Assembly (NCBI GenBank): GCA_021847575.1
Contig: JAJZQO010000025.1
Span: 1-33,015 of the forward strand
Length of the DNA stretch: 33,015 nt
From: Bacillota bacterium
Lineage (GTDB): Bacteria; Bacillota; Sulfobacillia; JAJZYS01; JAJYTV01
Reading direction: 5' to 3'
Under the pieces are notes generated by a model that did not search any database, had not been told where the DNA came from, and saw only the letters and a list, made by a program, of their open reading frames with translations. A program made the translations under genes and the position numbers. This document shows positions 23,043 to 33,015 of the stretch, in pieces (the first letter of the stretch is position 1; every line of letters starts with the position of its first letter).

Positions 23043-23762
23043 GTTGCGAAATGCGCCCGCCCAGGGCCGACGCAAGGTTCCTCTGCGTTCTGAGCGATTG
23101 TGCGACAGCGAGGCGCGTCTTGGCAGAGCGAATGGTTTGAAGAGGTGGTTGAGGCGGGGATCGGTTGGCACAGATGCGGCGTCGTGGCGCATGTCGGGCA
23201 GCGACGTTGCAGATCGGCCAGAACCACGGGCACTGCGAAGCAACTTGCGACCATAATCCGGGTCAGCCCCGGCGGCTGCAGGTGATCGCGTCCGCCGGCG
23301 GCGCCCTGGCGCTCGCGGCAACTCCGTTGTTGCCTGCGGTCGCCGGGGCGGCCAGTCCTACCGTCGATCCTGGCCGAGGCGCAGCGACCACTCGCCAGCT
23401 GGGTGCCCGGTGGAGCTGGAGGATCGTCTGGGTGGGTGTCGTGGTCGCGGAGGTTGTGCAGATAGTGTAGCTCCTGCACCATGGCGATGGAGAGATCCTG
23501 GACCGCTTCGATGACGAGCGTCGCACTCGTGCCCCCCTCGCGGCTGAGATATCGCAAGAGCGTCTGGAACTGCTGGGGCACCCCTCTAAGGGTGACGCCG
23601 GGCACAATGCCGAGGGTCTCGAACGAACTGCTGAAACGTCATCCTGGCCCTCCGTGACATTCATCTGCCTGCCGTCCGCCGCGCCCGCCTGGCGGCAGGG
23701 GATGGGCCACCTGCCCGCGAAGGCTAGCCCGAACAAGCGAGAGCCCGATGGAGGGTGCCCCC
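23043..23762. other. About 700 bases without a confident gene
   Basis: Between the met promoter and the reductase gene. On the minus strand at about 23390-23640 a frame reads like protein (GVTLRGVPQQFQTLLRYLSR, then ATLVIEAVQDLSIAMVQELH, YLHNLRDHDTHPDD), but it has no start in frame. An ATG with a GGAGGG site just upstream (MTFQQFVRDP) is in another frame and stops early. This looks like a small frameshifted or decayed gene. The rest (23043-23390) shows no signature. I do not recognise a family. Confidence 0.4.
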
Positions 23763-24250
23763 ATGTACCACGAGAAGACGGGCGTCCTGACGTCCGAAGA
23801 CATCCTGCAGGAACTCTCAGGCCTGCTCCAGGGCGAGCGGGACGCCATCGCAAGCCTGGCGAACGCGTCCGCGCTTCTCTACCTGCATCTCGACGACATC
23901 AACTGGCTCGGCTTCTACATCCTGCGCGACGGGGAGCTCGTGCTCGGGCCGTTCCAGGGCAAGCCGGCCTGTACGCGCATCGCGCTCGGCAAGGGAGTCT
24001 GCGGCACCTCATTCTCCCGTGGGCAGACCCTTATCGTGCAGGACGTGTCGCTGTTTCCCGGCCATATCGCCTGCGACCCGGCGTCGCGGTCGGAGATCGT
24101 CGTGCCCCTGCGCGTCGGTGGACAACTCGTCGGTGTCCTGGATTGCGACGCGCCCGCGACAGGCCGCTTCGGCGAAGGGGAGCGCCAGTTGTTCGAGGCC
24201 GCTGCCGATCGCATCGGTCGCCATCTGACCGAGTCGGGCGCCAAGGTCTG

Positions 24251-24251
<1 letters not shown>
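23763..24251 (+). CDS. Free methionine-(R)-sulfoxide reductase (GAF-domain fRMsr)
   Basis: A 162-residue single GAF-domain protein that reduces free Met-(R)-sulfoxide with thioredoxin. The signature blocks are INWLGFYIL, PACTRIALGKGVCGTSF, DVSLFPGHIACDPASRSEIVVPL and GVLDCDAP. All three redox Cys are present: Cys70, Cys80 and Cys104, with the same 10- and 24-residue spacing as the E. coli enzyme. ATG 23763 is used because GGAGGG (23750-23755) is 7 bases upstream. Its stop overlaps the dnaE start (TGATG). It lies near the methionine genes but on the opposite strand. Confidence 0.92.
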
Positions 24252-27598
<3,347 letters not shown>

Positions 27599-27601
27599 CA
27601 T

Positions 27602-27630
27602 TTGCCGCAAACGGGCGGGATAGGTAGCAT
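27602..27630 (+). promoter_or_regulatory. Possible promoter of the M42 peptidase gene
   Basis: TTGCCG (27602-27607), 17 bases, TAGCAT (27625-27630); four of six matches in each box. It would start transcripts about 33 bases before TTG 27670. Moderate evidence; read-through from dnaE is equally possible. Confidence 0.4.
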
Positions 27631-27669
27631 GGAGACGTCGGGCGTAGCTGACGTAAGGAGGCCAACCCA

Positions 27670-28740
27670 TTGGACGAAGAGATGAGGCTCGTGACCGAGC
27701 TCTGCCAGGCGCACGGCCCCTCCGGTTACGAAGAGCCGGTGCGCGCCGTGATGCGGCGCTGGCTCGAAGGATGCGGCGAGATCTCGCAGGATCGCCTGGG
27801 CTCATTGATCGTGCGCGCAACCGGGGACGAGTCCGGCCCGAAGGTCATGCTGGCGGGGCACATGGACGAGGTTGGATTCATGGTTTCCAGGATCGACGAC
27901 AACGGTTTCGTCTACTTCCAGACGATCGGCGGCTGGTGGGAACAGGTCATGCTTGCCCAGCGGGTGGAGATCCGGACCGAGCGCGGCATGGTGCACGGCG
28001 TCATCGGCAGCAAGCCGCCGCACGTCCTGGACGCCGACGAGCGGAAGAAGATCGTCGACAAGCGCAAGATGTTCATCGATGTCGGCGTCGCCAGCCGCGA
28101 GCAGGCCGAGGCACTCGGCATCCAGCCAGGCGATCCCGTGACTCCGCTCTGTCCGACCGAGCGCCTGGGCAATCCCGATTTCGTTCTGGCCAAAGCCTGG
28201 GACAACCGCTATGGCTGCGCGGTGGTGACCGAGGTGCTGCGGGGGCTGCGGGGTGCCGCACACCCCAACGTGGTCTACGGAGTCGCCACGGTTCAGGAGG
28301 AGGTGGGTCTGCGCGGCGCCCGCACGGCGGCGCAGACGATCATGCCGGACGTCGCCTTCTCCCTGGACGTCGGGATCGCCGGCGACACGCCTGGCGTCGA
28401 GTCCTCCGAGGCGGAGGCGCGTCTCGGCAAGGGTCCGGCCATCCTGATCTACGACGGGTCGCTGATACCGAACCAGCCCCTGCGCAAGCTGGCGCTCGAG
28501 GTGGCGAAGAGCGAGGGAATTCCGGTGCAGCAGGACCTGGTGCGGGCGGGCGGCACCGACGGCGGCGCCATCCACCTGACCGGCAGCGGCGTGCCGAGCC
28601 TGGTGATCAGCGTGCCGACGCGCTACATCCACAGCTCCGCCGCCGTCTTCAGCCTGTCGGACTACCGCGGCGCGGTCCGCCTCGTGTCCGCGCTGGTGCG
28701 CCGCCTGGACCGCGAGACCGTCGCGAGCCTCGCGGGCTGA
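27670..28740 (+). CDS. M42-family metal-dependent aminopeptidase
   Basis: A 356-residue M42 (tetrahedral aminopeptidase/FrvX-type) cytoplasmic peptidase with two metals. Ligands and motifs: LAGHMDEVGFMVS (His, Asp), KAWDNRYGC (bridging Asp), VQEEVGLRGA (catalytic Glu pair), LDVGIAGDTPG and PTRYIHSS (last His). GGTDGGAIH is also conserved. Start TTG 27670 follows AAGGAGG with 8 bases between. Old annotations call such proteins endoglucanases, but the fold and residues are those of peptidases. The downstream orphan starts 4 bases after its stop, so they are probably one operon. Confidence 0.92.
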   Translation: MDEEMRLVTELCQAHGPSGYEEPVRAVMRRWLEGCGEISQDRLGSLIVRATGDESGPKVMLAGHMDEVGFMVSRIDDNGFVYFQTIGGWWEQVMLAQRVEIRTERGMVHGVIGSKPPHVLDADERKKIVDKRKMFIDVGVASREQAEALGIQPGDPVTPLCPTERLGNPDFVLAKAWDNRYGCAVVTEVLRGLRGAAHPNVVYGVATVQEEVGLRGARTAAQTIMPDVAFSLDVGIAGDTPGVESSEAEARLGKGPAILIYDGSLIPNQPLRKLALEVAKSEGIPVQQDLVRAGGTDGGAIHLTGSGVPSLVISVPTRYIHSSAAVFSLSDYRGAVRLVSALVRRLDRETVASLAG

Positions 28741-28744
28741 TGCG

Positions 28745-29386
28745 ATGATCCTGCTGCTGCTCGGCGAGAGCGGCTTCGGCAGACTGCAGCTGCGCCAGAT
28801 CCGCGCGGCCATGGCCGACGGACACATCGCCGAGCAGCCGATCCTGGTGGTGGGGGACAGGGCACCCTCCCTGTGCGGCGATCCGGCGGCCGATGGCGTC
28901 GAGCTCTTGGCGGAGCCCGCCGAATCCTACCTCCGGCGCCACCTCGCGGAGCTCCCGATCCACTGCCGGGTCATTCCCGCGCCGATCGGACGCCATGTCT
29001 TCGCCGCCACGCTTGCCGCCGGCAGCGGCGGCCGGCTCGCGGCGCCTCAAGCCAGTTTCCGCCTGCCGTTCGTACGTCGTCAGGACGACGCGCTCTTTCT
29101 CTCGGCGGCCGCGTGGATGTGTCCTGTCGACTGCATGGCGCCTGCGATCTGCCCGAAAATCGGCCTCGAGCGGACGTGGCACCTGCCCTCGCTCCTCAGG
29201 CTCTGGGCCAGGGAGCAGGGCATCCCCTCGATCGTCTTTGCGCCCTACGGCCCGTCGAGCGGAGCCGAGAGCGTCTCGGCGGGACGGTTGCAGGCCGCTC
29301 TGCGCCGGGTGCGACGTGGCGGCCTCTTCCTGGTGGCGACCGCGGCTCCGTGCCACGCCGCGGCGAGCCTGCTCCAAGTCGGCTGA
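28745..29386 (+). CDS. Protein of unknown function with a CxxxC-x5-C motif
   Basis: A 213-residue protein I do not recognise. The N-terminus looks like a strand-helix unit (ILLLLGESGFGRLQLRQIRAAM). The most distinctive feature is SAAAWMCPVDCMAPAICPKIG at about residues 122-142, with Cys in the pattern C-x3-C-x5-C each followed by or near Pro, suited to a metal or Fe-S site. A possible second half (GIPSIVFAPYGPSSGAESVS, then GLFLVATAAPCHAAASLL) is alpha/beta-like and has another Cys. There is no signal peptide or clear membrane segment. ATG 28745 is 4 bases after the M42 stop, so the two genes are coupled. Confidence 0.7.
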   Translation: MILLLLGESGFGRLQLRQIRAAMADGHIAEQPILVVGDRAPSLCGDPAADGVELLAEPAESYLRRHLAELPIHCRVIPAPIGRHVFAATLAAGSGGRLAAPQASFRLPFVRRQDDALFLSAAAWMCPVDCMAPAICPKIGLERTWHLPSLLRLWAREQGIPSIVFAPYGPSSGAESVSAGRLQAALRRVRRGGLFLVATAAPCHAAASLLQVG

Positions 29387-29424
29387 AAGGCTGTAGCGTG
29401 TGTCCAGAGGGAGGATCCCGAGCC

Positions 29425-29592
29425 GTGTGGATCGTTGTCTACCTGAGCGGCCGCAAATCCGAGGCTGAACGCGTCCGGTCCCTGCTCGTTCAGGAAGGCT
29501 TCCTGGCGGAAGTGCGGGGCGAGAGCGTCTACGAGGTCGTGGTTCCCGCGGCCGAGGCGAGCGACGCTCAGGAAGTCATCCACAGGATCTGA
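29425..29592 (+). CDS. Small DUF2007-like protein
   Basis: A 55-residue protein: MWIVVYLSGRKSEAERVRSLL, then VQEGFLAEVRG, and EVVVPAAEASDAQEVIHRI. It matches the short beta-alpha-beta proteins found near dnaE/pfkA/accA in many Bacillota (sometimes misnamed glutamate decarboxylase). Function unknown; likely a small ferredoxin-like fold. GTG 29425 follows GAGGGAGG (29407-29414) by 10 bases. A strong hairpin terminator follows 10 bases after the stop. Confidence 0.75.
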   Translation: MWIVVYLSGRKSEAERVRSLLVQEGFLAEVRGESVYEVVVPAAEASDAQEVIHRI

Positions 29593-29602
29593 GCGAGACG
29601 CC

Positions 29603-29638
29603 GGCGGGCCCGCGCTCCCTCTGGAGTGCGGGCCCGCC
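29603..29638. terminator. Strong GC hairpin terminator
   Basis: GGCGGGCCCGCGCTCC (29603-29618) and GGAGTGCGGGCCCGCC (29623-29638) pair over 16 positions with one G-T wobble and a CTCT loop. It closes the + strand run and lies tail-side of the minus-strand gene ending at 29694, so it may serve both. T-tracts are poor. Confidence 0.7.
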
Positions 29639-29693
29639 GCTCTTGCCGTCCTGGGGACCTGCCGCACCCTGCGCTGGCACAGCGGCCGCATCT

Positions 29694-30395
29694 CTAGGAC
29701 CAGGCGTAGCCGAGACCGATCCTGCCGGGCACGGCACCGGGAAGGTCGCCTGGAACCGGCGGCGCGTTGCCGGCGGAAAACAGCACGGCCACGTGGCCGA
29801 ACTGCGGATCGAAAGCGAGCCCTTCGGCTCCCATGGGCTCGGCGGCCCGCCATATGCCGGCGAGTTCCCCCACGGCCCCGAGCATCGCCTCGCGCACCTC
29901 GGCGGCCGCGACCAGCAGGCGCGGATCCTGCGGAGCAGGCCATGTCGCTCCAGGCATGGGCGACGCCTGCGTCAGCCACGCCCCGACCAGCTGTCCCGGA
30001 GGTTCGGCGGGTGACCAGCCGATGGACATGGCGTCAGCCCAGAGCATGAGGTCTCGCCTGGACGGCTCGAGCCCCGCGCTGTGGGCGGCCGCCAGCGCCC
30101 CGAGCAGTGCGGCGCCGCGTGCGGCGTAGAGCCGTCGCGGTTCGGGGCAGCGCAGCATGGCGCGGACAGGCGCGGCGATGCCGAGCAGGCGGAGCATGTA
30201 GGCGGCGCCAGCCGCAGCCTCCCGCGAACCTTGCGCCGCGAAGGCGCCCGGCATGCCGGCGGACGGCGTGACGCGCACGCGCATGTCGACCTGCGCGAAG
30301 ACCGCAAGGCCGGGCTTTTCGCCGCTGGGCGGCGCAAGAAAGCCCCAGGGTGCGGAGCCGCGGGCGCTCGCGACGGTCAGGGCATGTATGGACAA
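29694..30395 (-). CDS. Unknown protein, possibly a degenerate GHMP-kinase-like fold
   Basis: A 233-residue protein. Start TTG 30395 is preferred: it follows AGGGAGAGG (12 bases upstream) and a good promoter (30430-30458), while longer frames would start upstream of that promoter. The N-terminal part (SIHALTVASARGSAPWGFLAPP, GLAVFAQVDMRVRVTPS) and RGAALLGALAAAHSAGLEPSRRDLMLWADAMSIG are reminiscent of the first domain of GHMP kinases such as the PduX group, but the Gly/Ser-rich ATP loop is not convincing and the length is short. The C-terminal part (GHVAVLFSAGNAPPVPGDLPGAVPG) is not recognised. Treat as hypothetical. Confidence 0.65.
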   Translation of the reverse strand: MSIHALTVASARGSAPWGFLAPPSGEKPGLAVFAQVDMRVRVTPSAGMPGAFAAQGSREAAAGAAYMLRLLGIAAPVRAMLRCPEPRRLYAARGAALLGALAAAHSAGLEPSRRDLMLWADAMSIGWSPAEPPGQLVGAWLTQASPMPGATWPAPQDPRLLVAAAEVREAMLGAVGELAGIWRAAEPMGAEGLAFDPQFGHVAVLFSAGNAPPVPGDLPGAVPGRIGLGYAWS

Positions 30396-30429
30396 GGGAC
30401 GATAGCACCTCTCCCTAAGGCATGCCGCT

Positions 30430-30458
30430 AGCATAGCGAAGCGCGACGCTCCTGGCAA
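30430..30458 (-). promoter_or_regulatory. Sigma-A promoter of the 29694-30395 gene
   Basis: On the minus strand TTGCCA (plus 30453-30458), 17 bases, TATGCT (plus 30430-30435): five and four of six matches. The predicted start site, near 30422, gives a leader of about 27 bases to the TTG codon. Confidence 0.65.
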
Positions 30459-30692
30459 ACCGCGAAGGGCGCCCCGACGCGGTTTGCGCCCTGTTGCGAA
30501 ACGCCGCGGAACGGGGCGGGAGCCTGGGCCGCCAGGGCCGCGCCGCGTCCGATCGCGGCGGCTGGGTGCGCTTCGGCATGGGCGGATTGGCCGCGACGAC
30601 GGCAGCGCAGGCAGGGCTTGGCTCGGCCCATCGGCCCATCGGCGCATTGGGCGGGTTTGGCGGCGAGACATGCGCCGCGCAAGCCGCAGGGA
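30459..30692. other. GC-rich intergenic stretch with nothing recognised
   Basis: Between the minus-strand promoter and the tRNA promoter. Open frames here are of the GC-rich spurious kind, without ribosome binding sites or similarity I can see. Several short GC repeats (for example CGGCCCATCGGCCCATCGGCG near 30624-30644) are present. Confidence 0.4.
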
Positions 30693-30721
30693 TGGAGAGA
30701 CGGTTCATGCCGTGCTATCAT
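30693..30721 (+). promoter_or_regulatory. Promoter of tRNA-Leu
   Basis: TGGAGA (30693-30698), 17 bases, TATCAT (30716-30721). The start site would fall a few bases before the mature tRNA end at 30731. Confidence 0.5.
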
Positions 30722-30730
30722 GAACGTCGA

Positions 30731-30815
30731 GCCGAAGTGGCGGAATGGCAGACGCGCCGCACTCAAAATGCGGTGGGCAATCCCCGTGTGGGTTCGAGTC
30801 CCACCTTCGGCACCA
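30731..30815 (+). tRNA. tRNA-Leu (anticodon CAA)
   Basis: A class II tRNA with a long variable arm. The acceptor stem GCCGAAG pairs fully with CTTCGGC, the discriminator is A, and CCA is encoded (30813-30815). The anticodon stem is CCGCA/TGCGG with loop CTCAAAA, giving anticodon CAA, which reads UUG leucine codons. The variable arm follows, then the T arm GTGGG-TTCGAGT-CCCAC. UUG codons are rare in the coding sequences here, though UUG is used several times as a start codon. Confidence 0.97.
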
Positions 30816-30823
30816 GTTTTCGA

Positions 30824-30849
30824 GAGGCGGAGGCGCGGGCCTCCGCCTC
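30824..30849 (+). terminator. Hairpin after tRNA-Leu
   Basis: GAGGCGGAGGC (30824-30834) pairs perfectly with GCCTCCGCCTC (30839-30849) across a 4-base loop, 9 bases after the tRNA. No long T-tract follows. It would separate the tRNA from polA. Confidence 0.55.
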
Positions 30850-30917
30850 CTGCTTGAGGCAGGGGCGCCAAGCTGCATGCGCGAATGCCCCATTGGTCGA
30901 GCAGAAAGGGGAGCGGC

Positions 30918-33015
30918 CTTGAGCGAGCGCCTTCTCGCGATCGACGGCATGAGCCTGCTCAATCGCGCGTTTCACGCCCTTCCGCCGCTGACCGCCCCGG
31001 ACGGCACGCCGACGGGCGCGATCCACGGCTTCTTCCTGACCTTCATGAAGTGGTACGACGCGTACAAGCCCACGCACGTCGCGATCGCCTTCGACCGTCC
31101 CGGCGGCACGTTCCGCCACCAGCAGTTCGAGCGCTACAAGGCGCATCGCAAGGAGGCCGACCCTGCGCTCCTGCGCCAGTTCCCGCTCGCCGAGGAACTG
31201 CTGGGCGCGATGGGCCTCAAGGTGATCGGCATCCCGGGCTACGAGGCGGACGACGTGCTCGGCACGATCAGCGAGCGCTTCTCCTCGGAGCTCCCGGTGA
31301 CCGTCATCTCGGGCGACCGGGACCTGCTGCAGCTGGTCGGCGGGCGCTGCGAGATCGTGCTGATGCGCGCGCTCGACGGCACGAAGCTCTATGACCCCGA
31401 GGCCGTGCTGCAGGACTACGGCATCACACCCGCCCAGGTCCCCGACTGGAAGGGCCTGATGGGCGACGCCTCGGACGGCATCCCCGGCGTGCCGGGCATC
31501 GGTGAGAAGACGGCTCAGCGTCTGCTCCAGATCGCGCCGACGCTCGAGGAACTCCTGGCTGACACGTCGCGCGTCACTCCGCCGCGCATCCGCGACCTGC
31601 TCGAGACCTATCGCGACCAGGCGCTCTTCTCGAAGAGCCTTGCGACGATCGTGCGCGACGTGCCGTTCGGCCACGAACTTGCCGACCTGCGCTGGTCGCC
31701 GGGGGAGGTGCCCGTCGCGGTGCGCGGCCGCCTTGCCGACCTCGGCCTGCGCAACCTGGTCGCGCGCCTGACATCGCCTGATATGCAGGTCGAGGCGACG
31801 CAGCCTGAGGAGGAGGCAAGTCCGCTCGCAGAGTCGTTTGCGGGCGGTGGTGCGTTCGCCATCGCCATCGCCGCGGAGGGCGCGGCCCTGAGCGACGCCG
31901 ACGGGGCTGCCGCCAGCTGGGCCTGGCAGGACCCTCGGCTCCCTGCCTTGCTCGAGAGCGGGGGACGGGCCCTGGTGCACGGCGCGAAGCGCATGATGCA
32001 CGAACTCGCGCAGCACGGCCTGCCGGCTCCCGTCGACTGGTTCGACACGCAGCTCGCGGCGTACCTCGTGAACCCGCTGTTCGGCTCCCAGCCGGCGGGC
32101 CAGGTGCTGCAGGGGCTCTACGGACTGGCGCCTGCGGGGGGCGATGCCGCCGCTGTGGCGGCGGAGGCGACATGGCGGCTCGGAGCGCGCCTCCCCGCGT
32201 CACTCGCGGAGCAGGGCGTGCAGGAACTCTACGCGCAGATGGAGGCGCCGCTCGCCCAAGTGCTGTTCGGGATGGAACGCCACGGCGTGCAGGTGGACAG
32301 GCCGGAGCTCGAGCGCTACGGCGAAGAACTGCGCCTGGCGCTCGCCGCGATCGCCCAGGAGCTCGAGGACCTGGCCGGCTACAGCTTCAATGTGAACTCG
32401 ACGCCGCAGTTGCGAGATCTCCTGTTCGGCAAGCTGCAGCTGCCGGTGCTCAAGCGCACCAAGACAGGGCCCTCGACGGACGCCGAGGTGCTCGAACAGC
32501 TCGCGGGCCGCCACCCGATCGTGCAGAAGATCCTCGACCATCGCCAGGTGCAGAAGCTCCTCTCGACCTACGTCGACGGGCTTTTGCCCCTGATCGGCCC
32601 AGACGGACGCGTGCACACCACGTTCCAGCAGGCCCTGACCGCGACCGGGCGTCTCTCGAGCGACTCGCCGAACCTGCAGAACATCCCGGTACGCTTCGAG
32701 CTCGGCCGCCGGCTGCGCCGCGCGTTCGTGCCGTCGGCCGCTTCGCTTCGCTTCCTCGCCGCCGACTATTCGCAGATCGAGCTGAGAATTCTCGCGCACC
32801 TGAGCGGCGACCCGGCCATGCAGGACGCCTTCCGCAGCGGCGACGACATTCACCGGCGCACCGCGGCGGAGGTGTTCGGCGTCGCTCCGGGCGACGTCAC
32901 GCCAGACCAGCGGCGGCAGGCCAAGGCGGTCAACTTCGGCATCGTCTACGGCATCTCGGACTTCGGGCTGGCGCGCGACACGGGGTCGAGCCGCCAGGAG
33001 GCCGCGGAGTTCATC
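30918..33015 (+). CDS. polA: DNA polymerase I (3' partial)
   Basis: The first 699 residues of PolA; the end is outside the window. The N-terminal 5'-3' exonuclease begins LLAIDGMSLLNRAFHALPPL, with IAFDRPGGTFRH, PGYEADDVLGTI, TVISGDRDLLQLV and the H3TH GDASDGIPGVPGIGEKTA. The middle 3'-5' exonuclease-like domain lacks the acidic DxE motif (its strand reads AFAIAIAAEGAAL), as in other Bacillota/Thermus PolA that do not proofread. The polymerase domain shows TATGRLSSDSPNLQNIPVR, motif A DYSQIELRILAHLSGD and motif B RRQAKAVNFGIVYG. TTG 30918 follows AAAGGGGAG (30904-30912) by 5 bases. Motif C is not reached. Confidence 0.95.

Noticed and set aside
22828-23256. Plus-strand frame through the riboswitch ([24 protein letters not shown])
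   Set aside because: It runs antisense through the SAM-I aptamer and the met promoter and has no ribosome binding site; the protein-like stretch is short.
23165-23470. Plus-strand frame with a signal-peptide-like segment (ASAGGALALAATPLLPAVAGAA)
   Set aside because: No supporting ribosome binding site at a sensible start and no domain after the hydrophobic run; typical of GC-rich spurious frames.
30494-30922. Plus-strand frame across the tRNA
   Set aside because: It contains the tRNA-Leu gene and its promoter; not a plausible protein.

Overview
The window is visibly GC-rich and reads like the chromosome of a spore-forming, high-GC member of the Bacillota, probably thermophilic and/or sulfur-metabolising. 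The signs are an alpha/beta-type small acid-soluble spore protein, a SAM-I riboswitch with an intrinsic terminator in front of methionine genes, a DUF1540 protein, an M42 peptidase, extended AGGTGATC-type ribosome binding sites and many TTG/GTG starts. A rusticyanin-like cupredoxin and an SQR-like flavoprotein hint at a Sulfobacillus-, Thermaerobacter- or Symbiobacterium-like lineage. This placement is an inference; no rRNA is present.

Layout. 1-3313: end of a HhH-GPD DNA glycosylase, an SASP gene, a glutaredoxin-like protein, an aspartate-type aminotransferase and murD, tightly packed on the + strand. 3314-3659: no gene recognised. 3660-4547 (-): a LysR regulator, divergent from a + strand cluster 4684-9209 that encodes selD, a NifS-type desulfurase, a membrane-anchored cupredoxin, a DsrE-like sulfur carrier and an SQR-like flavoprotein, followed by a CDF-like transporter to 10093. 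The selD frame is interrupted by a UGA at the active-site position followed by a hairpin, so SelD is very probably itself a selenoprotein. 10133-10270: relic of an IS607-type recombinase. 10437-13122: typA and a tyrosine-recombinase homologue that has lost its catalytic residues and has a 12-7-12 near-perfect palindrome abutting its start codon. 13129-15215 (-): histidine kinase and response regulator, directly preceded by an intact IscB (15223-16668) with its upstream omegaRNA region and matching end repeats. 17045-19042 (+): a membrane-anchored unknown and an exported S41-like protein. 19077-19976 (-): ROK sugar kinase. 20232-20456 (+): DUF1540. 20453-22952 (-): SAM-I riboswitch, metY, metX. 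22953-23762: metY promoter and otherwise unassigned sequence. 23763-29592 (+): free methionine-(R)-sulfoxide reductase, dnaE, M42 aminopeptidase, a Cys-motif orphan, a small DUF2007-like protein. 29694-30395 (-): unknown, faintly GHMP-kinase-like protein. 30731-30815: tRNA-Leu(CAA). 30918-end: polA, cut by the window.

How the parts fit. The selD-nifS-dsrE-sqr group joins selenide activation, sulfur/selenium mobilisation, a persulfide carrier and a sulfide-oxidising type flavoenzyme with a blue-copper electron carrier under one apparent LysR switch. The methionine block (riboswitch, metY, metX) faces a methionine sulfoxide reductase. Replication and repair genes (dnaE, polA) and housekeeping genes (murD, typA) are interspersed with mobile-element traces: IscB, the IS607 relic and the dead recombinase.
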